64,000 nt of DNA from Cognatiluteimonas weifangensis (GTDB lineage: Bacteria; Pseudomonadota; Gammaproteobacteria; Xanthomonadales; Xanthomonadaceae), in assembly GCF_003416885.1 (NCBI RefSeq), contig NZ_QVPD01000004.1, positions 186,001-250,000 on the forward strand. Direction: 5' to 3'. Position 1 is the first letter of the stretch. The number at the start of each line of letters is the position of its first letter. Of the stretch, positions 25,846 through 43,629 are shown piece by piece. The notes under the pieces were generated by a model, which saw nothing but the letters and a program-made list of their open reading frames with translations, made no database searches and was not told where the DNA came from. Made by a program: the position numbers and the translations under genes.

Positions 25846-28197
25846 TCACTTGGGCGGCGGCGGCGCGAGCACGCTGCGGTCGCCGTTGTGCTCCGGCGGG
25901 GTGACGACGCCGGCCGCCTCCATCGCCTCGATCAGGCGCGCGGCGCGGTTGTAGCCGATCTTCAGCCGCCGCTGCACGCCGGAGATCGAGGCGCGCCGGG
26001 TCTCGGTGACGATGCGCACCGCCTCGTCGTACAGCGGGTCGGACTCGTCCCCTGCCCCGCTGGACTCCGGCAGGCCGGTGGCGCCGACCACCACGCCGTC
26101 GCCGAGCGACTGCACCTCCTCCAGCACGCCGTCCATGTACTGCGGGCCGTCGCTGGACTGCTTCAGGTGCTCGACCACGCGATGCACCTCGTCGTCGCTG
26201 ACGAAGGCGCCATGGATGCGCTCGGGCATCGCCGTGCCCGGCGGCAGGTACAGCATGTCGCCGTGGCCGAGCAGGGTTTCGGCGCCGGACTGGTCGAGGA
26301 TCGTGCGCGAGTCGATCTTGCTCGACACCTGGAAGGCGATGCGGGTGGGAATGTTGGCCTTGATCAGGCCGGTGATCACGTCCACCGACGGCCGCTGCGT
26401 GGCCAGGATCAGGTGGATGCCGGCGGCGCGCGACTTCTGCGCCAGGCGCGCGATGAGCTCTTCGACCTTCTTGCCGACGATCATCATCATGTCGGCGAAT
26501 TCGTCGATGAAGATGACGATGAACGGCAGCGCCTCCAGCGGCCGCGGCGCCTCGTTCAACTCGGCGTTGGGCTTGAACAGCGGGTCCATCAGCGGCTGCC
26601 CGGCGTCCTGTGCGTCGCGGACCTTCTTGTTGAAGCCCGACAGGTTGCGCACGCCGACCGCCGACATCAGCTTGTAGCGCCGCTCCATCTCCGCCACGCA
26701 CCAGCGCAGGCCGTTGGCGGCCTCCTTCATGTCGGTGACCACCGGCGCCAGCAGATGCGGAATGCCCTGATAGACGCTGAGCTCCAGCATCTTCGGGTCG
26801 ATCATCAGCATCCGCACGTCCTGCGGGCTGGCCTTGTACAGCAGCGACAGCACCATCGCGTTGACCGCCACCGACTTGCCCGAGCCGGTGGTGCCGGCGA
26901 CCAGCAGATGCGGCATGCGCGCCAGGTCGGCCACGGTCGGGCGGCCGCCGATGTCCTTGCCCAGCGCCAGGGTCAGCACGCTGGCGGCCTTGTCGTATTC
27001 GCGCGAGCGCAGCAGCTCGCTGAGGTAGATCATCTCGCGGTGCGTGTTGGGGATCTCCAGCCCGACCACCGACTTGCCCGGGATCACGTCGACCACGCGC
27101 ACCGCCTTGACCGAGAGGCCGCGGGCGATGTCCTTGTCCAGCGAGGAGATCTGGCTGACCTTGACTCCGGGCGCCGGCTCGACCTCGAAGCGCGTGATCA
27201 CCGGCCCGGGATAGGCGCCGACCACCTGCGCGTCGATGCGGAAATCCTTGAGCTTGAACTCGATCTGCCGCGACAGCGTGTCCAGGGTCTGCTCGTCGTA
27301 GCCCTTGGCCTGCGGCTTGGGATCGTCGAGCAGCGCCAGCGGCGGGATGCCGGAGCCGTCGCCGACGTGGAACAGCGGGATCTGCTGCTCGCGCTTGGCG
27401 CGGTCGCTTTTTTCCACCTGGGTCGGCGCCGGCGGTTCGATCTTCACCGGCGCGCGTCGGGCGCGCAGCTCGGAATCGAACTTGCGCACCTCCTCGCGCT
27501 CCTCGCGCATCGCCCGCGCCTGCTGCCACTGGCTGGCCTGCTGGCTGCCGCGCCGGAACAGCGGTCCCAGCGCCAGCACTGCGCGCCCGATCCGGTCCAT
27601 CACCCCGAGCCACGACAGCCCGGTCGCCAGCGTGACCGACACCAGCAGCAATGCCAGCAGGAACAGGTTGCCGCCGACCGGGCCGAAGCCGCGGTACAGC
27701 GAGCGGCCCACCAGCTGCCCGAGGATGCCGCCGCTGCCGGCGGAAAAGTCCACCACCGCGCCCAGGCGCAGGTGCAGCAGGCCGGTCGCGGACACCAGGA
27801 AGCCGACGATCCCGACCAGCCGCAACGCCGGGCCGAGGTCGGCGTCGCCATCGCCGTCGCTGTCCAGGCCGAACAGCGCGATCCAGGCGACCAGCCCCAG
27901 TACCAGCGGCAGCAGGAAGGCGACGTAGCCGGTCAGGTACAGCAGCACGTCCGCCAGCCACGCGCCGACCCGACCGCCGAGGTTGTGCAGCGGCGCGGTG
28001 ACGCTGCCCGAATGCGACCAGCCCGGATCCTGCGGCGAAAACGTGAACAGACTCGCCAGCAGGTACAGCAGCAGCGGCGCGATCAGGATCAGCGCGATGT
28101 CGCGCCACAGCCGCTGGCGGCGCGGGCTGCCCGCGGCCGGCGGTTTCCTAGCGCCGGCGCGGGTACCTTTGCTGCGTTCGGAGAGCGGGCGTGCCAC
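25846..28197 (-). CDS. ftsK: DNA translocase FtsK
   Basis: The 783-residue septal DNA pump has four N-terminal membrane helices (to about 195), a short linker and the RecA-like motor with Walker [13 protein letters not shown] (about 425-436) and Walker [14 protein letters not shown]-terminal winged-helix gamma domain ([11 protein letters not shown] to about 765) recognises KOPS. It segregates chromosomes at division with XerCD. The linker is short compared with E. coli FtsK. The start is a GTG at 28197 with AAGG upstream. Confidence 0.95.
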   Translation of the reverse strand: MARPLSERSKGTRAGARKPPAAGSPRRQRLWRDIALILIAPLLLYLLASLFTFSPQDPGWSHSGSVTAPLHNLGGRVGAWLADVLLYLTGYVAFLLPLVLGLVAWIALFGLDSDGDGDADLGPALRLVGIVGFLVSATGLLHLRLGAVVDFSAGSGGILGQLVGRSLYRGFGPVGGNLFLLALLLVSVTLATGLSWLGVMDRIGRAVLALGPLFRRGSQQASQWQQARAMREEREEVRKFDSELRARRAPVKIEPPAPTQVEKSDRAKREQQIPLFHVGDGSGIPPLALLDDPKPQAKGYDEQTLDTLSRQIEFKLKDFRIDAQVVGAYPGPVITRFEVEPAPGVKVSQISSLDKDIARGLSVKAVRVVDVIPGKSVVGLEIPNTHREMIYLSELLRSREYDKAASVLTLALGKDIGGRPTVADLARMPHLLVAGTTGSGKSVAVNAMVLSLLYKASPQDVRMLMIDPKMLELSVYQGIPHLLAPVVTDMKEAANGLRWCVAEMERRYKLMSAVGVRNLSGFNKKVRDAQDAGQPLMDPLFKPNAELNEAPRPLEALPFIVIFIDEFADMMMIVGKKVEELIARLAQKSRAAGIHLILATQRPSVDVITGLIKANIPTRIAFQVSSKIDSRTILDQSGAETLLGHGDMLYLPPGTAMPERIHGAFVSDDEVHRVVEHLKQSSDGPQYMDGVLEEVQSLGDGVVVGATGLPESSGAGDESDPLYDEAVRIVTETRRASISGVQRRLKIGYNRAARLIEAMEAAGVVTPPEHNGDRSVLAPPPPK

Positions 28198-28223
28198 GTG
28201 CGATCAGGCCTTAAGAGAATCCC

Positions 28224-28251
28224 CTAATAGCTTGATGGTACAAGCCGTCAG
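28224..28251 (-). promoter_or_regulatory. candidate ftsK promoter
   Basis: On the minus strand CTGACG (28251-28246) and TATTAG (28229-28224) are 16 bp apart, 27 nt before the ftsK GTG. Both hexamers are partial matches. Confidence 0.45.
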
Positions 28252-28286
28252 GGACTGCCGCCAGCGCCGTGCCCGGCCGCGGCGGG

Positions 28287-30489
<2,203 letters not shown>

Positions 30490-30497
30490 ACGCGCCC

Positions 30498-30527
30498 GGC
30501 CGATGCCCTGCCGGCATCGGCCTTGTT
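30498..30527 (+). terminator. intrinsic terminator of trxB
   Basis: GGCCGATGCC-CTGCC-GGCATCGGCC followed by TTGTT, nine bases past the trxB stop: a perfect 10-bp stem with a short T-rich tail. Confidence 0.75.
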
Positions 30528-30693
30528 CCCAAGCACCCGACCCGGGATTTCCATGCCGGACGATCCGTAACCGGCAAGATCGCGCCACCGGCGGCAACGG
30601 TCGCATGACGGGAGCGCATGATGGCAGCGCGTGACGCAGGCCCTGCAGACACAGGCGCCTCCCACTAGCGCGGACTTTCGCGTTTTTCCTCCC

Positions 30694-31845
30694 ATGCCCA
30701 CCGTCCACACGCTCGACTCGCTGGACCAGGTCCCCGCCGCGCAGTGGGACGCGCTGCACGACGGCCGCAATCCGTTCGTCTCCCACGCCTTCCTCTGCGG
30801 CCTGGAGCAGTACGGCGTGCTGCAGGCGCGACTCGGCTGGACGCCACGTCATCTCGTGCTGCGCGAAGGCGGGCGCCTGCTTGCGGCGGCGCCGACGTAC
30901 CTGAAAACCAATTCGCACGGCGAGTTCGTGTTCGACCACGCCTGGGCACGGGCCTATGCGCAGCACGGACGCGACTACTTCCCCAAGCTGCTGTGTGCGG
31001 TGCCGTACACCCCGGTCACCGGGCCGCGGCTGCTGGCCCGCGATGCCGCCGCGCGCCGCGCGCTGCTGCAGGCGCTGGCCGGGTACGCGCGCGACCATGG
31101 GCTGTCGTCGGCGCACGTCAACTTCCACGACGAGTCCGAGGACGCGCTCTTCGACGCCGCCTGGCTGCCGCGGATCGACGTGCAATACCACTGGCGCAAC
31201 GCCGCCGGTTGGCGCGATTTCGACGATTTCCTGGCCGCGCTGGACCACAAGCATCGCAAGAACATCCGCCAGGAGCGCGCCCGGGTCGCGCGCGCCGGCG
31301 TGGCCCTGCGCATCGTCCACGGCGGCGACGCCAGCGACGCCGAACTGGCCGGCATGCACCGCTTCTACCTGCGCACCTTCGCCGAATACGGCAATACGCC
31401 GACCCTGACGCTGGAGTTCCTGCGGCATCTGGCGCGGGCGCTGCCGCGGCAGCTGGTGCTGGTGCTGGCCTCGCGCCACGGCCGCGACATCGCCGGTGCG
31501 CTGTGCCTGCGCGGCGGCGACACGCTGTACGGACGCTACTGGGGCGCGGACGACGACGCTCCGGGCGGCGCCCGGGTGCCCGGACTGCACTTCGAGACTT
31601 GCTATTACCAGGGCATCGACTATTGCCTGCGCGAGGGGCTGACGCGCTTCGAACCGGGGGCGCAGGGCGAGCACAAGCTGGCGCGCGGCTTCCTGCCGGC
31701 GCTGGTGCGCAGCCGCCACTGGATCGCCGACCCGGCGTTCGCCGCGGCGCTGGCGCCCTGGTGCGCGCAGGAGGCGCGGGAGGTGCGGCGCTATGCCGCG
31801 GCCCTGACCGCGCATTCGCCGTTCCGCAGCGGCATGGAGGCTTAG
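30694..31845 (+). CDS. FemAB-like GNAT protein (COG3146)
   Basis: The 383-residue protein is of the FemAB-like/peptidoglycan-recognition N-acyltransferase type. Landmarks are [51 protein letters not shown] and the closing [17 protein letters not shown]. Proteins of this family neighbour aat in many proteobacteria. The exact acceptor is unknown; the fold suggests aminoacyl or acyl transfer. The ATG at 30694 was chosen since the family N terminus aligns there; no convincing Shine-Dalgarno is seen, and an upstream GTG at 30631 is possible. Confidence 0.85.
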   Translation: MPTVHTLDSLDQVPAAQWDALHDGRNPFVSHAFLCGLEQYGVLQARLGWTPRHLVLREGGRLLAAAPTYLKTNSHGEFVFDHAWARAYAQHGRDYFPKLLCAVPYTPVTGPRLLARDAAARRALLQALAGYARDHGLSSAHVNFHDESEDALFDAAWLPRIDVQYHWRNAAGWRDFDDFLAALDHKHRKNIRQERARVARAGVALRIVHGGDASDAELAGMHRFYLRTFAEYGNTPTLTLEFLRHLARALPRQLVLVLASRHGRDIAGALCLRGGDTLYGRYWGADDDAPGGARVPGLHFETCYYQGIDYCLREGLTRFEPGAQGEHKLARGFLPALVRSRHWIADPAFAAALAPWCAQEAREVRRYAAALTAHSPFRSGMEA

Positions 31846-31944
31846 GATCGTTGCCGCGGCCCTTGCGCAGACGACGACCCGGCCACCTCGGGCCCTTGAG
31901 CCCGTGGACCGGCCCGCCCGCGGCACGCTCCTACAATCCGCGCC

Positions 31945-32679
31945 ATGGCCATCCGCCTGCCGACCTTGCCCGCAGACCCGCTGGCGCCGTTCCCGCCCGC
32001 CGAAAGCGCCCTGCGCGCGCCCGCAGGGCTGCTCGCCGTCGGCGGCGACCTGTCGCCCGCACGCCTGCTGCAGGCCTACCGTCACGGGATCTTTCCCTGG
32101 TATGAGGACGGACAGCCGATCCTGTGGTGGACGCCGGACCCGCGCCTGGTGTTCCGCAGCGACGGCGTGCGTCTGTCCTCGCGCTTCCGGCGGTCGCTGC
32201 GGCATTCGTCCTGGGTGGTGCGCGCCGACACCGGCTTCGAGGCGGTGATCGATGCCTGCGCGCACCTGCCCCGCCGCGGCCAGCACGGCAGCTGGATCAC
32301 GGGGGAGATGCGCGCGGCCTATTGCGAGTTGCACCGGCGCGGCCATGCGCATTCGATCGAGGTGTTCGACGACGCCCGCCTGGTCGGCGGCCTCTACGGA
32401 GTCGCCTGCGGACGCATGTTTTTCGCCGAAAGCATGTTCAGCGCGCGCTCCGGCGGCTCCAAGGTGGCATTGGCCGCGCTGGGGCGGTGCCTGCATGCCT
32501 GGGGCTGGCCGTTGATCGATGCCCAGATCGAGAGCCCGCACCTGCTCAGCCTGGGCGCGGAGGCCTGGGCGCGGGCGCGGTTCCTGCGCCGGGTCGCGGA
32601 CCTGGTGGCGATGCCCGAAGCGCCCGGCCCCTGGACCCGGCGCTTCGCCGAGCTGCCCGCCGCCGCGCTCGCCCGCTGA
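31945..32679 (+). CDS. aat: leucyl/phenylalanyl-tRNA-protein transferase
   Basis: A 244-residue N-degron transferase that adds Leu or Phe to proteins with N-terminal Lys or Arg. Conserved features are [19 protein letters not shown] (about 44-62), [18 protein letters not shown] and [19 protein letters not shown]. The products are recognised by ClpS and degraded by ClpAP, both encoded 1-3 kb downstream on the other strand, so the whole pathway is clustered here. Confidence 0.96.
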   Translation: MAIRLPTLPADPLAPFPPAESALRAPAGLLAVGGDLSPARLLQAYRHGIFPWYEDGQPILWWTPDPRLVFRSDGVRLSSRFRRSLRHSSWVVRADTGFEAVIDACAHLPRRGQHGSWITGEMRAAYCELHRRGHAHSIEVFDDARLVGGLYGVACGRMFFAESMFSARSGGSKVALAALGRCLHAWGWPLIDAQIESPHLLSLGAEAWARARFLRRVADLVAMPEAPGPWTRRFAELPAAALAR

Positions 32680-32688
32680 CGTCCGGTT

Positions 32689-32717
32689 TTGCGCGCGCCC
32701 CCCGCGCGTGTCAGAAT
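32689..32717 (+). promoter_or_regulatory. candidate infA promoter
   Basis: TTGCGC (32689-32694) and CAGAAT (32712-32717) have 17-bp spacing. The predicted start near 32724 gives a leader of about 75 nt. Confidence 0.55.
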
Positions 32718-32798
32718 GTTGGACTTTCGGGCGCCAATCCGCCCGCCAGCCACCCCGCAGGCCCGTCCTGCAAGCCCGCGCGGGCACCCAGGAAACAC

Positions 32799-33017
32799 AT
32801 GGCGAAAGACGACGTCATCGAATTCGAAGGCACGGTCTCCGAAACCCTCCCGAACACCATGTTCCGGGTGAAACTGGAGAACGGTCACGAAATCATTGCC
32901 CACATCTCCGGGCGGATGCGCAAGAACTACATCCGCATCCTGACCGGCGACAAGGTCAAGGTCGAGATGACCCCCTACGACCTGACCAAGGGACGCATCA
33001 CCTACCGCATGAAGTGA
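32799..33017 (+). CDS. infA: translation initiation factor IF-1
   Basis: A 72-residue OB-fold protein with the full IF-1 sequence pattern ([46 protein letters not shown]). It binds the ribosomal A site during initiation. AGGA precedes the ATG. It stands between aat and clpA, as in many gammaproteobacteria, and ends at a strong terminator. Confidence 0.98.
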   Translation: MAKDDVIEFEGTVSETLPNTMFRVKLENGHEIIAHISGRMRKNYIRILTGDKVKVEMTPYDLTKGRITYRMK

Positions 33018-33041
33018 ACGCGCGGGCGCGATCGTGAAAAG

Positions 33042-33066
33042 AAGGCGGCCAGTGGCCGCCTTTTTT
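33042..33066 (+). terminator. intrinsic terminator of infA
   Basis: AAGGCGGCC-AGT-GGCCGCCTT followed by a run of T: a textbook hairpin with six T residues, 24 bp after the stop codon. Confidence 0.92.
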
Positions 33067-33140
33067 CGTCTCCGCCACCCGACCGGACACCGCGCGCCCG
33101 GGGCATTCGTCCGCCGGGCACGGCTGCAGCCGCGTCCGGA

Positions 33141-35414
<2,274 letters not shown>

Positions 35415-35479
35415 GGGGCGGGAGCCTCCGAAAGCACTGCTGCTGATGTGGGGCGGCCGACGGCCCCGCTCAAGCCCTT

Positions 35480-35800
35480 CTACGCCTTCTCCATCGTGCA
35501 CAGCAACGGATGCTGGTTGAGTCTTGAATATTCGTTCACCTGCGCCACCTTGGACTCGGCCACCTCGCGGGTGAAGACCCCGCACACCCCGCGGCCGCGG
35601 GTATGCACGTGGAGCATGATCTGGGTCGCCTTGTCGAGATTCATGCCGAAAAAGCGCACCAGCACGTCGACCACGAATTCCATCGGCGTGTAGTCGTCGT
35701 TCAGCAGCAGGACCGAGTACAGCGGCGGCCGCGCCACCTCCGGCTTGCTGGTCTCGACCACCACCCCGTGGTCGCGTTCGTTGCCTGGTTGGGTGCCCAT
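35480..35800 (-). CDS. clpS: Clp protease adaptor ClpS
   Basis: A 106-residue N-degron adaptor. Diagnostic motifs are [35 protein letters not shown] and [17 protein letters not shown], which include the pocket residues for bulky N-terminal amino acids. It delivers Aat-modified and other N-end substrates to ClpA, the next gene. Confidence 0.97.
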   Translation of the reverse strand: MGTQPGNERDHGVVVETSKPEVARPPLYSVLLLNDDYTPMEFVVDVLVRFFGMNLDKATQIMLHVHTRGRGVCGVFTREVAESKVAQVNEYSRLNQHPLLCTMEKA

Positions 35801-35859
35801 GCGTCGATTATACGAACGGGGCGTGGACGCCGCGGCGGCCGCCGACGGACAATGCCCGC

Positions 35860-36327
35860 ATGACCTATCGCGAAGGCCGTTACTGGCAGCCGGACGTGAC
35901 CGTGGCCACGGTGGTGGTCCGCGACGGCCGCCTGTTGTGCGTGGAGGAACGGGCGCGCGACGGCGCGCTGGTGCTCAACCAGCCCGCCGGGCACCTGGAA
36001 CCCGACGAGAGCCTGGCCGAGGCGGCGCTGCGCGAGACCCGCGAGGAGACCGGCTGGGACGTGCGCCTGACCGCCTTCGTCGGCGCCTACCAGTGGACGG
36101 CCCCGGAGACGCAGCGCCAGTACCTGCGCTTTGCTTTCGCCGCCGAGCCGCTGCGGCACGACCCGACCCGCCCGCTGGACACCGGCATCGTGCGCGCGCT
36201 GTGGCTGACGCCGGCGGACCTGCTGGCGGCGCGCGAGCGGCACCGCAGCCCGCTGGTCTGGCAGGCGGTCGCCGACTGCCTGGGCGGGCGCCGGCAGCCG
36301 CTGTCGCTGCTGCGGCAGGTGCCGTGA
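35860..36327 (+). CDS. nudJ: NUDIX hydrolase, NudJ-like
   Basis: A 155-residue phosphatase with a full Nudix box, [20 protein letters not shown] followed by TGW (about 46-68). The preceding [20 protein letters not shown] and NQPAG match the NudJ group, which acts on thiamine pyrophosphate, HMP-PP and nucleoside di- or triphosphates. It overlaps mnmA by four bases (GTGA), as nudJ-mnmA-hflD do in many gammaproteobacteria. Confidence 0.92.
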   Translation: MTYREGRYWQPDVTVATVVVRDGRLLCVEERARDGALVLNQPAGHLEPDESLAEAALRETREETGWDVRLTAFVGAYQWTAPETQRQYLRFAFAAEPLRHDPTRPLDTGIVRALWLTPADLLAARERHRSPLVWQAVADCLGGRRQPLSLLRQVP

Positions 36328-37466
36328 GCGGGCCGCGCACCATCGTCGGCATGTCGGGCGGGGTCGACTCCTCGGTTGCGGCCCTGCTGCTGCAGCGCGC
36401 CGGCGAGCCGATCGCCGGGCTGTTCATGGACAACTGGGCCGACGACGGCAGCGGCGACTGCCGCGCCCGGGACGACCGCCGCGACGCGGTCGCGGTCTGC
36501 GGGCAGCTCGGCATTCCGTTGCACTTCCGCGATTTTTCCGCGGAATACTGGGAGGGCGTGTTCGCCCATTTCATCGCCGAATACGCCGCCGGGCGTACCC
36601 CGAACCCGGACGTGCTGTGCAACCGCGAGATCAAGTTCCGGCATTTCCTCGACGCCGCCCGCGCCCTGGGCGCGGAGGGCATCGCCACCGGCCACTACGC
36701 CCGGGTGACGCACGCCGACGGCGGCTGGCAGCTGCTGCGGGCGCTGGATCGCGGCAAGGACCAGAGCTATTTCCTGCACCAGCTCGGCCAGGCGCAGCTG
36801 GCGGGCACGCGTTTCCCGCTCGGCGAGCTGGCCAAGCCCCAGGTGCGCCGGCTGGCCGCCGAGGCCGGCCTGCCGACCGCGGCCAAGAAGGATTCGACTG
36901 GGATCTGCTTCATCGGCGAACGCGATTTCCGCACGTTCCTCGCCCGCTACCTGCCCGCTCGCCCGGGCGAGATCCGCGACCCGCAGGGGCGCGTGCTGGG
37001 CACCCATGCGGGCGTGTTCTATTTCACCCTGGGTCAGCGCGAGGGCCTGCAGTTGGGCGGTATCCGCGGGCGCGAGGCGGCGCCGTGGTACGTCGTCGGC
37101 AAGGACGTGGCGGCCAACGTGCTGTACGTCGACCAGGGGCACGACAGTCCGTGGCTGCAATCCAGCGCGCTGTGGACCGAGCCGGCGCACTGGATCGCCG
37201 GGTGTCCCCCGACGGCGTCCCTGGCCTGCACCGCGCAGGTGCGCTACCGGCAGCGCGACGAGCCCTGCCGGGTGCAGGTGCGCGACGACGGCAGCCTCGC
37301 GGTCCGCTTCGCCCGCCCCCAGCGCGCGGTCACGCCGGGACAGTCGCTGGTGCTGTACGCCGGCGAACGCTGCCTGGGCGGCGCAGTCATCGCCGCCACC
37401 GATGCGGCCCTGGAAACCCGACTCCACGAGAGGACTCCCATGCAACTTCGCGCAGGACAGGCATGA
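36324..37466 (+). CDS. mnmA: tRNA-specific 2-thiouridylase MnmA
   Basis: A 380-residue enzyme that thiolates U34 of Glu, Gln and Lys tRNAs. PP-loop [16 protein letters not shown] is at about 8-23, and the catalytic cysteines lie in [14 protein letters not shown] and [13 protein letters not shown]. The start is the GTG at 36324, whose last bases form the nudJ stop; the next in-frame ATG is inside the PP-loop and so too late. Its tRNA-Glu substrate is also encoded in this window. Confidence 0.97.
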   Translation: MSGPRTIVGMSGGVDSSVAALLLQRAGEPIAGLFMDNWADDGSGDCRARDDRRDAVAVCGQLGIPLHFRDFSAEYWEGVFAHFIAEYAAGRTPNPDVLCNREIKFRHFLDAARALGAEGIATGHYARVTHADGGWQLLRALDRGKDQSYFLHQLGQAQLAGTRFPLGELAKPQVRRLAAEAGLPTAAKKDSTGICFIGERDFRTFLARYLPARPGEIRDPQGRVLGTHAGVFYFTLGQREGLQLGGIRGREAAPWYVVGKDVAANVLYVDQGHDSPWLQSSALWTEPAHWIAGCPPTASLACTAQVRYRQRDEPCRVQVRDDGSLAVRFARPQRAVTPGQSLVLYAGERCLGGAVIAATDAALETRLHERTPMQLRAGQA

Positions 37467-38068
37467 GCGCACTCGAACACCGCATGCTGGCGCTGGCCGG
37501 CCTGGTGCAGGCGCTGGCGCAGGTGCGCCGGATCGCCGACACCGGCCAGGCCGATGCCGGCATCCTGGCCACCGCGCTGGACAGCGTGTTCCGGATCGAC
37601 GCCGAGTCGCCGGCCGCCGTCTATGGCGGGCAGGCCGCGCTGCGTCCGGGGCTGCTGCTGCTGCGCAGCTACTTTCGCAACGAGGCCCGCGACCCGCTGC
37701 TGCCGCGCCTGGCGCTGGCGGTGCTGCAGCTGGAGCGCCGGTTCTCCCGCGACCCGATGGCCCGGCGCGTGCACGATGGCCTGCTCGCACTGGCGCCCGA
37801 CGCCCGGCGCCTGGACAGCACGCACCCGGAGGTGCTGGCCGCGCTCGGCAGCCTCTACGCCGATACCGTCAGCCAGCTGCGGCCGCGGGTGATGGTCCAG
37901 GGCAATCCGCATTACCTGGGCCAGCCGGGGGTGGTCGCCGAAATCCGCGCGGTGCTGCTGGCCGCCTTGCGCTCGGCGGTGCTGTGGCGGCAACTGGGCG
38001 GCAGCCTGTGGGATTTCCTGCTGCGGCGCCGGGCCATGCTGGCCGCGATCGACACCGCACTGGCCTGA
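37463..38068 (+). CDS. hflD: high-frequency lysogenization protein HflD homologue
   Basis: A 201-residue, mostly helical peripheral membrane protein. It matches HflD in [43 protein letters not shown] and [10 protein letters not shown]. In E. coli HflD binds phage lambda CII; its cellular role is not settled. It overlaps mnmA by ATGA, completing the nudJ-mnmA-hflD operon. Confidence 0.93.
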   Translation: MSALEHRMLALAGLVQALAQVRRIADTGQADAGILATALDSVFRIDAESPAAVYGGQAALRPGLLLLRSYFRNEARDPLLPRLALAVLQLERRFSRDPMARRVHDGLLALAPDARRLDSTHPEVLAALGSLYADTVSQLRPRVMVQGNPHYLGQPGVVAEIRAVLLAALRSAVLWRQLGGSLWDFLLRRRAMLAAIDTALA

Positions 38069-38181
38069 TCCGGCCGCCCGGTCGCGGCTGCTGGCGGTGC
38101 GGCCGCAGGCCGTTTCCGGCATAATTGCGGGGCTGAATGCGGTGTGTTTGCCCGCCTCCCTCCCTCCTTCGGAGCCCCACC

Positions 38182-40956
<2,775 letters not shown>

Positions 40957-41176
40957 CCGCTCCGGGCCGGGCCGGGCTCGGCCCGACGCAGCGCGCGCGG
41001 GGCGTTACCGCGGGCGGCACCGCGATGCTCCGCACGCGCAATGCCGGCTCGCCCGCACGGCGGCATCCCGGACTGCGTGCCGCACCTGCGGCAGGCAGGT
41101 CATGCATACCCGCCGTGCCCCGGCGCGCGCCCCTGCCGGGGTCGCGGGCCGTGACGGGCGTGCCCCAACCGGACCG

Positions 41177-41617
41177 CTACAACCTCGGCGTCCAGCGGGC
41201 GCTGGTCAGGCGCCAGTCGCCGTCCTCCAGCCGCCAGCCGGTTTCCACGCTGTAGATCCGCGCCGACTCCGGCAGCACGCCCCCCGAGCCGCCCGTCAAC
41301 GCCAGTTCGAAACGGACGCTGGCGTGGCCCGGCTGCAGTTGCACCTGCAGCGGGCCGAGGATGTCGGCGCCGATCCGGCGATGGCGCAGGAACAACCCCT
41401 GCGCCAGCCGCACCGCGGCGTCGCGATCCAGCCCCTCGGGCCCGACGAAATCCTCGGCCAGCGTCTGGCGCAGCGGGCCGGCCTGCCGCGCCTGCAGCGC
41501 GGCCTGCAGCGTCGCGACGGTTTCGCGCAACCGCTGCTCCGGCGGCGTGCGTGCGCACGCGCCCAGCGCCAGCAGCAGTGCCGCCGCGGCCAGCCAGACC
41601 CACCCCCGCATCGCCAT
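41177..41617 (-). CDS. small lipoprotein, NTF2/SnoaL-like domain
   Basis: A 146-residue predicted lipoprotein: signal [20 protein letters not shown], lipobox LGAC, then a compact domain ending [20 protein letters not shown]. That ending is the strand pattern of nuclear-transport-factor-2-like proteins. Function unknown. GGAGG lies 6 nt before the ATG at 41617. It lies within the rpf region, divergent from rpfB, but has no known link to DSF. Confidence 0.8.
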   Translation of the reverse strand: MAMRGWVWLAAAALLLALGACARTPPEQRLRETVATLQAALQARQAGPLRQTLAEDFVGPEGLDRDAAVRLAQGLFLRHRRIGADILGPLQVQLQPGHASVRFELALTGGSGGVLPESARIYSVETGWRLEDGDWRLTSARWTPRL

Positions 41618-41782
41618 GGACGTCCTCCCGGCCGCGCGCGAAACGGGCGGCACGGCGCAAGCGTACGACGTAACACCGGCCGCACTCGCCTTGCCAGCCC
41701 CCGCAGGCCTATGCTCCAATCGCGTGAGCACCGTACTGCGGCGTGCAGGTCCGGATCGCGACTATTTACAGGGGGAATTGCG

Positions 41783-43459
41783 ATGAGTTCCGAGCGCCCG
41801 TGGCTTGCCCAGTACCCGGCCGGGGTGCCGGCCGAGATCGACGCCGACGAATACCCCTCGATCGTCGCCGTGCTGGAAAGCGCCATCGCCAGCTATCGCG
41901 ATCGCCCCGCCTTCGCCAACCTCGGCAAGGTCCTGACCTACGCCGACATCGACCGGCTCAGCGCACAGTTCGCCGCCTACCTGCTCGGCGAGCTCCAGCT
42001 CAAGAAGGGCGATCGCGTCGCGATCATGATGCCCAACTGCCTGCAGTACCCGATCTCGACCTTCGGCATCCTGCGCGCCGGGCTGACGGTGGTGAACGTC
42101 AACCCGATGTACACCCCGCGCGAGCTCAGGCACCAGCTGGTGGATTCCGGGGCCGCCGCGATCGTGGTGCTGGACAACTTCGGCCACACCGTGCAGGAGG
42201 CGATCGCCGGGACCCAGGTGCGGCAGGCGATCACCACGGGGCTGGGCGACCTGATCGGCTTCCCCAAGGGCGCGATCGTCAATTTCGTACTCAAGTACGT
42301 CAAGAAGATGGTGCCGGACTACGACCTGCCCGGCGCGATCCGCTTCCGCGACGCGCTGGTGCTGGGGCAGTTGCAGAAACTGCCCAAGGTGGCGATCGAT
42401 TCCGGCGACATCGCCTTCCTGCAGTACACCGGCGGCACCACCGGCGTGGCCAAGGGCGCGATGCTGACGCACCGCAACCTGGTCGCCAACATGCAGCAGG
42501 CGGCGGCATGGGTCCGCGCCAACATCAAGCCCGGCGACGAAATCATCATCACCGCGCTGCCGCTGTATCACATCTTCTCGCTGACGGCCAACGGTCTGGT
42601 GTTCATGAAGTTCGGCGCGCTGAACTACCTGATCACCAACCCGCGCGACATGCCCGGCTTCGTCAAGGAGCTGTCGAAGATCCCGTTCACGGCGATCACC
42701 GGCGTCAACACGCTGTTCAACGGCCTGCTCAACACGCCCGGCTTCGACAAGATCGACTTCTCGCACCTGCGCCTGACCCTGGGCGGCGGCATGGCCGTGC
42801 AGCGCGCCGTCGCCGAGCGCTGGAAGCAGGCCACCGGCTGCACCCTGGTGGAGGCCTACGGCCTGACCGAGACCTCGCCGGCCGCCTGCATCAATCCGAT
42901 GGACCTGGCCGAATACAACGGCGCGATCGGCCTGCCGGTACCGTCCACCGACGCCTGCGTCAAGGACGAGGACGGGCGCCAATTGCCGGTCGGCGAAGTC
43001 GGCGAGCTGTGCATCAAGGGCCCGCAGGTGATGAAGGGCTACTGGAACCGCCCGGAGGAAACCGCCAACGTCATCGACGCCGAAGGCTGGCTGCACACCG
43101 GCGACATGGCGCGGATGGACAAGCAGGGTTTCTTCTACATCGTCGACCGCAAGAAGGACATGATCCTGGTGTCCGGCTTCAACGTGTACCCCAACGAGAT
43201 CGAGGACGTGATCGCGCTGATGCCGGGCGTGCTCGAAGTCGCCGCGGTCGGCGTTCCCGACGACAAGTCCGGCGAGGCGGTCAAGGTGGTGATCGTGAAG
43301 AAGGATCCGGCGCTGACCGTCGAACAGGTCAAGGCGCACGCGCGCGAGAACCTCACCGGCTACAAGCATCCGAAGTACGTCGAGTTCCGCACCGAGCTGC
43401 CCAAGACCAACGTCGGCAAGATCCTGCGTCGCGAGCTGCGCGACGAGGCCGCCCGCTAG
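41783..43459 (+). CDS. rpfB: long-chain fatty-acid-CoA ligase (RpfB homologue)
   Basis: This 558-residue acyl-CoA synthetase activates long-chain fatty acids as acyl-adenylates. Motifs are [16 protein letters not shown] (about 213-228), [11 protein letters not shown] and [12 protein letters not shown] (about 433-444). The position directly upstream of rpfF marks it as RpfB. In Xanthomonas, RpfB acts as a FadD and has been linked to DSF turnover. GGGGGA lies before the ATG. It may be partly co-transcribed with rpfF across the 162-bp gap. Confidence 0.94.
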   Translation: MSSERPWLAQYPAGVPAEIDADEYPSIVAVLESAIASYRDRPAFANLGKVLTYADIDRLSAQFAAYLLGELQLKKGDRVAIMMPNCLQYPISTFGILRAGLTVVNVNPMYTPRELRHQLVDSGAAAIVVLDNFGHTVQEAIAGTQVRQAITTGLGDLIGFPKGAIVNFVLKYVKKMVPDYDLPGAIRFRDALVLGQLQKLPKVAIDSGDIAFLQYTGGTTGVAKGAMLTHRNLVANMQQAAAWVRANIKPGDEIIITALPLYHIFSLTANGLVFMKFGALNYLITNPRDMPGFVKELSKIPFTAITGVNTLFNGLLNTPGFDKIDFSHLRLTLGGGMAVQRAVAERWKQATGCTLVEAYGLTETSPAACINPMDLAEYNGAIGLPVPSTDACVKDEDGRQLPVGEVGELCIKGPQVMKGYWNRPEETANVIDAEGWLHTGDMARMDKQGFFYIVDRKKDMILVSGFNVYPNEIEDVIALMPGVLEVAAVGVPDDKSGEAVKVVIVKKDPALTVEQVKAHARENLTGYKHPKYVEFRTELPKTNVGKILRRELRDEAAR

Positions 43460-43501
43460 CCGCGCCGCTCCACGGACGACGGGCCGGCCTCGGACAGGCA
43501 A

Positions 43502-43532
43502 TTGCGGTTTCCCCTGTCGGCGGGCATAGAAT
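43502..43532 (+). promoter_or_regulatory. candidate rpfF promoter
   Basis: TTGCGG (43502-43507) and TAGAAT (43527-43532) are 19 bp apart, longer than ideal. The predicted start gives a leader of about 80 nt. Independent transcription of rpfF is known in Xanthomonas; its exact signals here are inferred. Confidence 0.4.
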
Positions 43533-43551
43533 CGCCCGGTCGGGCGCAGCT

Positions 43552-43629
43552 ATGCCTTTTCCATGGCCAGCCACACCGGAAGCCCGACCCGCCTGGCGGC
43601 CCGTTTCCCGAGGGGGACACCATGCGTAA
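43552..43629 (+). other. short upstream reading frame overlapping the rpfF start
   Basis: ATG at 43552 opens a 25-codon frame that ends with TAA at 43627-43629, inside the first codons of rpfF (ATGCGTAAC). It has no strong Shine-Dalgarno. It could couple or limit translation of rpfF, or be chance. Confidence 0.3.

Noticed and set aside
40957..41176. Gene or RNA in the gap after the aconitase gene
   Set aside because: Only a GC-rich inverted repeat (GGGCCG-GGCT-CGGCCC) without a T run is visible. The overlapping frames have no family features.
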